Positions 1 to 6,503 of a DNA stretch of 19,250 nt are shown here, piece after piece. Made by a program: the position numbers and the translations under genes. The notes beneath the pieces were generated by a model. It saw only the letters and a program-made list of their open reading frames with translations, did no database searches and had not been told where the DNA came from. Each line of letters starts with the position of its first letter. Position 1 is the first letter of the stretch. Source of the stretch: Anaerolineales bacterium UBA3001 (lineage in GTDB: Bacteria; Chloroflexota; Anaerolineae; Anaerolineales; UBA11657); contig DDZT01000056.1 of assembly GCA_002346435.1 (NCBI GenBank), positions 1-19,250 on the forward strand, read 5' to 3'.

Positions 1-271
1 GAAAGATGACACCGGCCTTTTCTGCAGCCCCGTGCAGCGATTCGAAATCCTCGTAGCTTAACTGGAACTGCTTGAGCTGTTGAATCCTCGCACTCTCAGT
101 AGGTGACACCAGCCTCTCCGGAACGATCGTCTGGAACTTGACTGCACCCACTCCAGCCTCAGCAGCTTTACCGATCATCTCCTCCGCCAGCGTGTAGCTC
201 CCCTCGTGGTTATTGCCTATCTCAGCGACAACCAGAACATCACAATCAAGATCACTATTGCCGATGATCAT
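1..271 (-). CDS. neuB: NeuB-family nonulosonic acid synthase, N-terminal part (runs off the left edge)
   Basis: Translating the minus strand from ATG at 271-269 gives 90 uninterrupted codons to the window edge. After ten residues comes VLVVAEIGNNHEGSY, then GVGAVKFQT. This is the opening beta strand and the conserved AEIGxNHxG and AVKFQ motifs of N-acetylneuraminate/legionaminate/pseudaminate synthases, which condense phosphoenolpyruvate with a 6-carbon aminosugar (TIM-barrel domain, later a SAF domain). The 5' end is complete; about three quarters of the usual 330-350 residues lies outside the window. The start follows the preceding stop by 26 nt, and an in-frame TAA lies just upstream (293-295), so the start cannot be much earlier. 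No strong Shine-Dalgarno is seen. It is the last visible gene of the HAD, ATP-grasp and 128-residue-protein cassette. Which nonulosonic acid is made cannot be told from this fragment. Confidence 0.9.
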   Translation of the reverse strand, partial: MIIGNSDLDCDVLVVAEIGNNHEGSYTLAEEMIGKAAEAGVGAVKFQTIVPERLVSPTESARIQQLKQFQLSYEDFESLHGAAEKAGVIF

Positions 272-297
272 TGTGTGGTTGATTCTGCCATCTTATA

Positions 298-684
298 TCA
301 CTTTGCCTGGAAGAAGCCGGTAAGGTCTTGTCCAATACCAAGCTTGGCGCGAATCCTACTCAATTCTATTGCATTCTCGGTCGAAGCACTGAACAGCAGA
401 TTGTCAATTTTGACCCGTGCCCGGTGGCAAGACTTGCCCAATGACCTGTCGCGAACGTAGTTGGTATTCTCGTTAAACAGGTTCAAATCAAACGGATAGG
501 AGGAAATCATGTCCCTCATTTCCCATTCTGCCTCATCGTAAATGGAAATCAGTCCGTCTCTGTTGAAATAGCTGATGTGCGCCGGATACTGAACCCAGTA
601 TTTCTCCGGCACAAAGGCATTTACGTAAAGACATTGCTGGATAATGGAAAATTCATTTGGTATGTCATGTCCCTCCAGTATCAT
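298..684 (-). CDS. Unrecognised 128-residue cytoplasmic protein between ATP-grasp ligase and NeuB
   Basis: I do not recognise a family. The protein is soluble-looking, with no signal peptide or membrane segment, and is rich in aromatic residues in its first half (EKYWVQYPAHISYF, then EAEWEM) with a more basic stretch near residues 77-92 (VRDRSLGKSCHRARVKI). Its ATG overlaps the TGA of the ATP-grasp gene (ATGA, 681-684), so translation is probably coupled, and neuB starts 26 nt after its stop. This tight packing argues for a real gene rather than a chance frame. Base composition matches the flanking cassette. By position it may help make, modify or transfer the nonulosonic acid or be a partner of the ATP-grasp enzyme, but that is inference from context only. 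A degraded fragment of a longer enzyme is also possible. Confidence 0.7.
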   Translation of the reverse strand: MILEGHDIPNEFSIIQQCLYVNAFVPEKYWVQYPAHISYFNRDGLISIYDEAEWEMRDMISSYPFDLNLFNENTNYVRDRSLGKSCHRARVKIDNLLFSASTENAIELSRIRAKLGIGQDLTGFFQAK

Positions 685-1628
685 TGCATATTCCAGTTAT
701 GATGTTCGAATTGATGAATCGGAATCGACTGATTGTCCTTATCAAAGATGAGAACTTCATCATATTTAGCCATGAAACATCCAACCTCATACTCACCGAT
801 TATGGAGTCGACCGCGTTTCCTTCCAGTATCTCCAGAAGCAGAAACGGTAACTTCGGACAGGAGGCTAGAAAAAGTGGGATCCCACCGGATATTCTGGGA
901 TTGACTTCGATCCAATAATTTACACCGTCTTGCTTGATGCATTGGAGGTTGCAGAATCCCTTGGGCTTCAGTTTGTCAAGAATCAATAGCACCTCTTCAA
1001 CGATGGAGGAATCACGTACCGTCTCGCCCTTATCTGATACGTACTCACGCAACGAGACGCGCCTCCTCGGAACGACGGATATGACTTTTCCATTGAGGTC
1101 CGTCAAGGTATCAACGGTAAATTCATGCCCTTCTACAAACTCCTGAACAATCGGATCCGTTACATGACCCAGACTGTAGGCAAGGTCGTCAATGGTAGCA
1201 ATCTTGGTGAAGCCCTTAGTAGTTGCTACTTTGCAACCTCGGCTCTTAACCACCACGGGAAAGTCACTTGAGCTAACGGCATCCGCATCGGGAAAGATAC
1301 GGGGAGCGGCAAGTCCCAATCCGTTGAAAATCTTCCAAGTTTTAGCTTTGTCGGCGCATTTGCACACCATTTCAGGCGAAGGCATGAGGAGGGTTACCCC
1401 TTGAGCCGTGAGTGTCTCAAATGCTTGTGAGAGGACTGTCAAATCAATATCGCCGGATGGGATCAGGAATCCAATCTTCTCGGCTTTGATAATATCCAAC
1501 AACCGGTCGATGTAGTAAGACTCAAGCGATTTGGGAACCACAAATCCTTTGTCTGAGAACTTGAGGCCGGGTGCTGACCAAGAAGCGTCCGTTGTGATGA
1601 CTTTCCCAGCAGTCCCAGTTTCACTCAT
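681..1628 (-). CDS. ATP-grasp ligase, carbamoyl-phosphate-synthase-like
   Basis: ATP-grasp enzymes of this type activate a carboxylate as an acyl phosphate and join it to an amine; members sit in sugar-modification clusters. From the ATG at 1628 the protein has 315 residues. Its N-terminal domain has KVITTDAS and KGFVVPKSLES, the ATP-binding part has FPVVVKSRGC and IVQEFVEGHEFTVD, and the metal-binding strand has YWIEVNPRISGG, whose E and N coordinate Mg-ATP. The frame stays open for about 21 codons upstream of this ATG, to about 1691, and encodes INILISSIVRRG, the first strand and turn expected at the N terminus of this family. The real protein therefore probably begins near 1691 from a non-standard codon (ATT 1691-1689 or CTG 1682-1680), or the 5' end has a one-base lesion. 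It lies downstream of the HAD gene and overlaps the next gene by 4 nt. The substrate is unknown; acylation of an aminosugar is a guess. Confidence 0.85.
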   Translation of the reverse strand: MSETGTAGKVITTDASWSAPGLKFSDKGFVVPKSLESYYIDRLLDIIKAEKIGFLIPSGDIDLTVLSQAFETLTAQGVTLLMPSPEMVCKCADKAKTWKIFNGLGLAAPRIFPDADAVSSSDFPVVVKSRGCKVATTKGFTKIATIDDLAYSLGHVTDPIVQEFVEGHEFTVDTLTDLNGKVISVVPRRRVSLREYVSDKGETVRDSSIVEEVLLILDKLKPKGFCNLQCIKQDGVNYWIEVNPRISGGIPLFLASCPKLPFLLLEILEGNAVDSIIGEYEVGCFMAKYDEVLIFDKDNQSIPIHQFEHHNWNMQ

Positions 1629-1702
1629 TGCATTCTTGATGCAAGCCTGAAGGTGACCTCGCCTGACGATCGAGGAAATCAGAATGTTAATATCATTTTA
1701 CG

Positions 1703-2386
1703 TCATTTTATCAGCAAGTCCGGAAGATCTCTCAAAGTCTTGATGTTTATGTCTACGCAGTGTTCAGAAACTGTCTCAATGTCAGCGTAACGTCCCCTAA
1801 GAAGTCGGATTGTCTTAAGTCCGGAGTGCTTTGCTCCAATGAAGTCTATAAACGGATTGTCTCCTATATAACAAGCTTCCTCTGGGAGAACATCCGCCAT
1901 ATTTAGCATTCTTCGAAATGGAATCGGACTTGGTTTCTGAGCATCTATCCCCAATTTTTCAGTGAAAATAATATATTTGCTGAAGAACTGTTCGAGTCCT
2001 AGAGCCATTATCTTGTTACGTTGTACGAGTGCAGATCCTCCAGTGATCAGTCCCAACATATAGTGTTCTTGCAAAGTCTCAAGCATTTCCCTAGCGTCCT
2101 CATATAGATTTATGGAAGGCATATGATTCCTGTACTCTTCCACAAGTTCCATTACATTTATGCTGCGATCACCTCCTATGACACAAATGGCTTCATCGAA
2201 AAGACCGGAGCGCAAGAAACCTTTTTCTTTAACAAGCCACATCAGCACATCGAGTAACAGTTTGGCACTGATACTATAACGATTTTCGACGTACCTAGCC
2301 ACAGCTTCGAACCCGCTGACCCGAAAATCGACATCATTGTATAAAGTGTCGTCAAGGTCAAAGAAAACCGCTCTTAGTTTTTTCAA
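1703..2386 (-). CDS. HAD-superfamily phosphatase
   Basis: The 227-residue protein has all four HAD motifs: DLDDT (nucleophile D10, acid/base D12), ITGG with T115, K151 in QKPSP, and GDNPFID (D176, D181). A helical cap of the C1 type lies between residues 17 and 90. This is the phosphoglycolate/haloacid-type phosphatase fold, cytoplasmic and Mg-dependent. The start is TTG at 2386-2384; an in-frame TAA lies three codons upstream, so no earlier start is possible, and there is no clear Shine-Dalgarno. It is the first gene of the cassette leading to neuB. An attractive role is removal of phosphate from a sugar-phosphate intermediate, such as the 9-phosphate that some NeuB-like synthases produce, but the sequence does not fix the substrate. 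Confidence 0.87.
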   Translation of the reverse strand: MKKLRAVFFDLDDTLYNDVDFRVSGFEAVARYVENRYSISAKLLLDVLMWLVKEKGFLRSGLFDEAICVIGGDRSINVMELVEEYRNHMPSINLYEDAREMLETLQEHYMLGLITGGSALVQRNKIMALGLEQFFSKYIIFTEKLGIDAQKPSPIPFRRMLNMADVLPEEACYIGDNPFIDFIGAKHSGLKTIRLLRGRYADIETVSEHCVDINIKTLRDLPDLLIK

Positions 2387-2553
2387 TGAGAATTATGATG
2401 TTCGCAAGCCAGTGCTTTGCCTTGCCTTTATATTGCTCGCTCTCTTCGACATTGACAGACTGAACTTAAATGTATTCTTAAAATAGGCAACATTTGATCT
2501 AATTGATATCTGTCTCGTTACAAGGGCAAAACTGGAATTTGTCGCTAATCAAT

Positions 2554-3591
2554 TCATAAATACAAAATTTCCACTTCCCTGTTTATTGCCAACGCTTCAT
2601 CACATGCTGTACACATGCTCATTAGGTCAAATATCGCCTGTGTCTCTGAGGTGAGATCAATATTTTCAATAATTGATTTGACAAAATTTGGAATTAAATC
2701 CCCTTTATGTACCGGAAGAGTGTCGAGGTGAATAGATTCAAAACTTTCTTCAGGATTACTTGTTCTGTGAATTCTAGGACCAGCATCGTCACAGATGAAA
2801 GTAGCTTTTGTGCCGAAGATCCTTACAACATGCTGGTGACGGTGAACACAGCCTAAGTTGGCAGTAATTCTGCCAATTAGTCCTGAATCAAATTTGAATG
2901 TCGATGTCATAAAATCATTTCCGGAAAATTCAGAGTTTCGTGTACATATCCGGTTGCCAAAGGTTATAACTGATGTGGGTTGCTGACCAGTAAGCCATAC
3001 CATCAAATCAATCAAATGCACTCCTCCCCCCTTCATGACCGAATAATCCTTTATCTTTCCTCTCCATCCATGAGTTATCTTCCATAATCGGCCTGAGAGA
3101 TAATCACCGTCAAATGCATATATTTCCCCCAATTCTCCTGAACTAATTACTTTCTTAATCCATTTATAAATAATGGCAGTGCGGAGTATGAGATTTGAAC
3201 TAATTTTCAGAGAATGCTTGCAATTATTCCAAGCAGACTTGATGGCTTCCAGTTCAGTAAAGGTATTGCACATAGGTTTTTCTACAAATGTATGTTTGCC
3301 AGCTGATAAACTATTTATAATCTGTTCACAGTGAGCATCATCAAAAGAGGCAATCGAGATTATATCAATTTGAGGATCGTTTAAGATCTGTTCAAATTCT
3401 TTCGCATACCCGCATCCAAATCTTTCTGCCACACGTTTTGCTTTGTTTTTATTAAGATCATAAACCAAACAAAGCTTACAATTTGATAAACTTGAATATT
3501 TTTCTGCATGCAGTTCTCCTACTCCTAAACCTACAACCGCGGCACCCAAAATTCTACTAGGATTAACTATATTTAAATCCTTAACATCCAC
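2554..3591 (-). CDS. Gfo/Idh/MocA-family NAD(P)-dependent sugar oxidoreductase
   Basis: The 345-residue protein has the family's N-terminal Rossmann fold with GLGVGELHA (residues 21-29) and the signature EKP at 104-106. GGGVHLIDL (188-196) carries the His/Asp residues near the catalytic centre, and the C-terminal alpha/beta domain is complete. These enzymes oxidise or reduce a hydroxyl or keto group of a sugar or nucleotide sugar in the cytoplasm. The start is GTG at 3591-3589; an in-frame TAG five codons before it leaves no alternative, and no Shine-Dalgarno is visible. It follows the epimerase gene at 3667 with a 75-nt AT-rich gap. Both are far more AT-rich than the genes on either side. 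Its exact substrate is unknown; a keto-sugar made by the neighbouring SDR enzymes is plausible. Confidence 0.9.
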   Translation of the reverse strand: MDVKDLNIVNPSRILGAAVVGLGVGELHAEKYSSLSNCKLCLVYDLNKNKAKRVAERFGCGYAKEFEQILNDPQIDIISIASFDDAHCEQIINSLSAGKHTFVEKPMCNTFTELEAIKSAWNNCKHSLKISSNLILRTAIIYKWIKKVISSGELGEIYAFDGDYLSGRLWKITHGWRGKIKDYSVMKGGGVHLIDLMVWLTGQQPTSVITFGNRICTRNSEFSGNDFMTSTFKFDSGLIGRITANLGCVHRHQHVVRIFGTKATFICDDAGPRIHRTSNPEESFESIHLDTLPVHKGDLIPNFVKSIIENIDLTSETQAIFDLMSMCTACDEALAINREVEILYL

Positions 3592-3666
3592 TAATATTTT
3601 AATATGCTAAATATTTTTGATTCTTATGTTTAAAAATTATCTTTAACCATTAAATTTTGAAAAAAC

Positions 3667-4590
3667 TCATAACTTCTCTTTAGACTCAGAATCACTAAAA
3701 AAGAGACCTTTGTACCACTCGATGTATTTAACAAATCCTTCTTCTAACGGCCATTTCGGATCATAATTCAGAAGTCTTTTTGCTTTGGCAATAGAAAGAG
3801 TCCCACGGTCAGGCATTAGTTTGTCTTTTGGGTAATGATTTATTTTTACATCTGGAAATTTTACTCTAAGAATATCTATCATTTTTTCCAGAGACTGTGA
3901 TTCACCATATGTCAAATTGAATGTTTCATTTTCTGAATTCTCATTCTCTACAATCTTTACCATCCCTTCTACAAAGTCGTCTATGTATGTAAAATCTAAT
4001 TTATCACTACCATCGCCATCAGTAACGATTGGTTTATTTTGGATAGCATTCTCAATAAATATTTGTCCTACTCTTCTGCTAATACATCTTTCACCATATA
4101 ATGCTGAAGGTCTAATGATTGTATAAGGTAAATCAAAAACTTGATTATACCCAATTACAAGTTTCTCACCTGAAAATTTTAATGCTCCATATATTCCCAG
4201 TGGGTTGCAAAGAGTTTCTTCATCTACATTTTTTTCATTGAAGTTTCCATAAACCATACTAGAGGAAAAATAAATAAACTGTTCGACTTTATTTTTTGAA
4301 CAATCAAGTGCATTTTCAAGAGTTCTCAAACTATGATCAAAAGTAGAATAAGGATCTTTATTTGATCTATTTGAATGCGATACAGCTGCTAAATGAATTA
4401 CTATTTGTGGACTGGTCTCTACGTACAATCTTTTAATTGACTCATTAATACGCAAATCAAAATCGCGACTGCGAGGAATGATCAATTCACCACATCCTAG
4501 TCCGCGCAGCTTGCTAGCTATAGCGGAGCCCAAGAATCCAGCACCGCCAGTTACACAAACTCGCTTGTCCTTCCAGAAATTAGTTTTCAT
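3667..4590 (-). CDS. NAD-dependent nucleotide-sugar epimerase/dehydratase (extended SDR)
   Basis: Read from the ATG at 4590-4588 the product has 307 residues and begins a few residues before the NAD-binding loop TGGAGFLG (14-21). The frame is open further up to a GTG at 4656, but those extra 22 residues do not fit the family. The catalytic set is SSS (109-111) with YGALK (Y134, K138), and RPSALYGER is the usual substrate-loop motif. The opening LGCGELIIPRSRDFDLR resembles GDP-L-fucose-synthase-like and related sugar epimerases. It would interconvert or dehydrate an NDP-sugar in the cytoplasm. The gene is unusually AT-rich, with many AAA, ATT and TTT codons. A 325-bp gap precedes it, so it probably has its own promoter and may head a two-gene unit with the Gfo/Idh gene. 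Substrate unknown. Confidence 0.87.
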   Translation of the reverse strand: MKTNFWKDKRVCVTGGAGFLGSAIASKLRGLGCGELIIPRSRDFDLRINESIKRLYVETSPQIVIHLAAVSHSNRSNKDPYSTFDHSLRTLENALDCSKNKVEQFIYFSSSMVYGNFNEKNVDEETLCNPLGIYGALKFSGEKLVIGYNQVFDLPYTIIRPSALYGERCISRRVGQIFIENAIQNKPIVTDGDGSDKLDFTYIDDFVEGMVKIVENENSENETFNLTYGESQSLEKMIDILRVKFPDVKINHYPKDKLMPDRGTLSIAKAKRLLNYDPKWPLEEGFVKYIEWYKGLFFSDSESKEKL

Positions 4591-4915
4591 ATAATTTATG
4601 TAATAAAATGTTTGGTAAACTAAAAATATCGCAGGAATGCTCCGCCCTTCCAACACGCATCAATTCTTGCGCGGGACTATATATACTAGAAATCACAACC
4701 GCATGCTTAGTAGTTACATCTATATTTTTTGATATTACAAGATGTAACTGCCCACAAACTCACATACATCAACAATCTAACCAGCCAAATTGATATTGTT
4801 CACAACACAAATTATGAACATTTAGCCTATACGACGCTTGTTGATAACAATTAATATAATCAGTCAACATAATCCAATTTTATACAATATATGCTGACAA
4901 AACTCATCATTGTCA
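4591..4915. other. AT-rich intergenic region upstream of the epimerase gene
   Basis: This 325-bp stretch lies between the stop of the regulator gene and the start of the epimerase gene, both on the minus strand. I see no convincing coding frame and no RNA gene. It holds a perfect 10-bp inverted repeat (4712-4749) and a weaker 6-bp dyad, TGTTCA at 4797-4802 with TGAACA at 4815-4820. A short less AT-rich patch lies at about 4630-4675. No convincing -35/-10 pair for the downstream epimerase could be picked out, though the region is the natural place for its promoter. Confidence 0.6.
4712..4749. repeat. Perfect 10-bp inverted repeat, operator-like dyad
   Basis: AGTTACATCT (4712-4721) is matched by its exact reverse complement AGATGTAACT (4740-4749), separated by 18 nt. 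The arms are AT-rich and no T-run follows on either strand, so an intrinsic terminator is unlikely. It lies about 120-160 nt upstream of the epimerase start and downstream of a regulator gene, so it could be a regulatory binding site. No second copy was noticed in the window. Confidence 0.45.
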
Positions 4916-5416
4916 TTATGTTGTTGAACCGGATTCATGCAGTCGATTATTTGCTCTAACATCATTGCATGACTCTAGGTAATAATCATGACCGACACAA
5001 CGGACCAACCAATCAGCAGATTCGCTAGTCGATACAACTCCATGCTCCAACAAAGTCAGTCTGAGAATATCTGTTGCGTCACTATCTCCTTGCAACAAAA
5101 CGCATTCAATTCCCTTACTCTGAATATCAACAGCCGTTTCCATAGCTGCTATACGTAACTTCCGGTAAACCAAAAGGGATTGTTCCATATACTCGGCTGT
5201 ACGTCGTGCCAATACTGCAACACCCTCTGGTGTCAGGTGGTACTTCAAGCGGGTACGATGCATGCGGGTAGCTTTTACATAACCCTTAGCCACCATGCGC
5301 TTAATGTACCAATTAATACTGCCAACTGCTACACCCAGTTGCACTGCAAGTCCAGCTTGCGTTACCGTAGGATTATCAGCAATAGCATCCAGTAACTGAA
5401 ACTCATAATCTCTCAA
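4916..5416 (-). CDS. EPS-associated winged-helix (MarR-like) transcriptional regulator
   Basis: The 166-residue protein opens with a winged helix-turn-helix: NPTVTQAGLAVQLGVAVGSI (15-34) is the helix-turn-helix, followed by YIKRMVAKGYVKATR, the wing LKYHLTPEGVAVLARR, and a helix to about residue 95. This order, with the LTPEG motif, matches the small MarR-like regulators found within exopolysaccharide clusters. A further 70 residues (about 100-166) contain a short alpha/beta unit, IECVLLQGDSDATDI, which might bind a ligand or mediate dimer contacts. The start is TTG at 5416-5414, supported by AAGGTG (5427-5422) 5 nt upstream. It has its own promoter (5450-5478) and a palindrome overlapping the -10, which suggests autoregulation. 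It probably controls transcription of the surrounding polysaccharide genes. Confidence 0.8.
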   Translation of the reverse strand: MRDYEFQLLDAIADNPTVTQAGLAVQLGVAVGSINWYIKRMVAKGYVKATRMHRTRLKYHLTPEGVAVLARRTAEYMEQSLLVYRKLRIAAMETAVDIQSKGIECVLLQGDSDATDILRLTLLEHGVVSTSESADWLVRCVGHDYYLESCNDVRANNRLHESGSTT

Positions 5417-5421
5417 AAATA

Positions 5422-5427
5422 CACCTT
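5422..5427 (-). promoter_or_regulatory. Ribosome binding site deciding the TTG start of the regulator
   Basis: The minus strand reads AAGGTG at 5427-5422, then 5 nt, then TTG at 5416. This is one of the clearest Shine-Dalgarno sequences in the window and supports the rare start codon. Confidence 0.6.
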
Positions 5428-5436
5428 TATTCGAGT

Positions 5437-5451
5437 ATTCAAGTTTTGAAT
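5437..5451. promoter_or_regulatory. Palindrome overlapping the regulator promoter, candidate autorepression operator
   Basis: ATTCAA (5437-5442) and TTGAAT (5446-5451) form a 6-3-6 perfect palindrome. Its outer edge overlaps the -10 hexamer (5450-5455) of the promoter for the regulator and it covers the predicted transcription start near 5443. A repressor bound here would block its own transcription. The arms are short and could match by chance in AT-rich DNA. Confidence 0.4.
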
Positions 5452-5478
5452 TCTAACTAAGGGGTTTGCTTTAGTCAA
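5450..5478 (-). promoter_or_regulatory. Sigma-70-type promoter of the EPS regulator gene
   Basis: On the minus strand TTGACT (5478-5473) is followed after exactly 17 nt by TAGAAT (5455-5450); each hexamer differs from consensus at one position. Predicted transcription starts near 5443, leaving a leader of about 27 nt that contains the AAGGTG ribosome binding site. It lies in the 102-bp gap after the GHMP kinase gene. Confidence 0.6.
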
Positions 5479-5518
5479 GCATGTTTTAGAGTGTAGTAGA
5501 GAAATCGTAGAATTAACG

Positions 5519-6499
5519 TTACTTTGACCTACCTAGATCGAAAACCACTCTACTACCATCACGTTCAAACAAAAATGGCAGTTCACGCAAATTACTCAAT
5601 GCATTCCTAACATTATCTTGAGCAGCCAAAGGCGCATATAGCAACAAAAACCCTCCACCACCTGCGCCAGCTATTTTACCTCCAATAGCACCAGCTTTTC
5701 TGCTAGCATTATATAAATCATCAAGATTCTGATTGCTAACACCACTAGCAAGGCCTCTTTTGAGCTCCCAACCATTATGCAACATGTTACCGAACTCACT
5801 TAAATCACCACGCTTCAAGCAGTCACGAGCTTGTACGGCAAGCTCACGCAGTCCTGCTAAACTATCTTCACGTTCAGAAATATTTTCTCTTTGTTCTACA
5901 AGAATGCTCTCAGATGGACGAGTGATATTTGTATAAAATAACATCATATTACGATTGAGGCGACGAATCAACTCGTCATTTAAACCTAATTTCGATACAG
6001 TCACAGCATCTTTTTCAAAAGATATTGCCCGAAAACCACCATAAGCTGCTATATATTGATCTTGCACACCTATGGGCTTTTCGCATCTGTCAATCTCAAT
6101 CTCACATGCGTTCCTGGCTAGTGTCTCCGCAGTCACAAGTTGACCACTATAGGAATATAATGCCTGTAACAGACCAACAGTGACAGTACTTGATGAACCT
6201 AGACCGGTTCCACTTGACGGAACATCAGCAAGAGTCGTGATCTCGACACCTCGTTTAACCCCGGTAATATGCATGGCCTCTCTTACTAGTTCATGTTGTA
6301 TTTCATCGACATTTTCTACGATCTCTTTGCGCGAATAATTAACATAAATCATGTTGTCAAACCTTTGCTTGACAATCACGTATATGTATTTATCGATTGC
6401 TGTTGAAAGTACCAAACCACCATGATCACGATAATAATCTGGAAAATCAGTACCACCGCCCAAAAAACTTATGCGTAGAGGAGTCCTTACCACAATCAT
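5519..6499 (-). CDS. GHMP-family sugar kinase, HddA-like
   Basis: The 326-residue protein carries RTPLRISFLGGGTDFPDYY at its N terminus, the ATP-binding loop PSSGTGLGSSS (94-104), and the C-terminal motif GGKIAGAGGGGF (273-284). These are the three hallmarks of GHMP kinases, and the N-terminal motif with its GGTDFPDYY form is typical of D-glycero-D-manno-heptose 7-phosphate kinases and close relatives. It would phosphorylate the anomeric hydroxyl of a sugar in the cytoplasm before nucleotide activation. The heptose partners (isomerase, GmhB-like phosphatase, guanylyltransferase) are not in the window, so a heptose substrate is only a suggestion. It starts 4 nt after the stop of the dehydratase gene, with an AGAGG about 10 nt before the ATG, and is thus co-transcribed with it. 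Confidence 0.85.
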   Translation of the reverse strand: MIVVRTPLRISFLGGGTDFPDYYRDHGGLVLSTAIDKYIYVIVKQRFDNMIYVNYSRKEIVENVDEIQHELVREAMHITGVKRGVEITTLADVPSSGTGLGSSSTVTVGLLQALYSYSGQLVTAETLARNACEIEIDRCEKPIGVQDQYIAAYGGFRAISFEKDAVTVSKLGLNDELIRRLNRNMMLFYTNITRPSESILVEQRENISEREDSLAGLRELAVQARDCLKRGDLSEFGNMLHNGWELKRGLASGVSNQNLDDLYNASRKAGAIGGKIAGAGGGGFLLLYAPLAAQDNVRNALSNLRELPFLFERDGSRVVFDLGRSK

Positions 6500-6503
6500 A
6501 AAA

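Noticed and set aside
4712..4749. Inverted repeat as an intrinsic terminator for the regulator gene
   Set aside because: The stem is AT-rich and no run of T follows on either strand; it lies 167 bp past the stop codon.
4608..4793. 61-residue plus-strand frame in the 325-bp gap
   Set aside because: AT-rich, no ribosome binding site, low-complexity Cys/His/Thr/Ile content and it runs over the dyad; no support as a gene.
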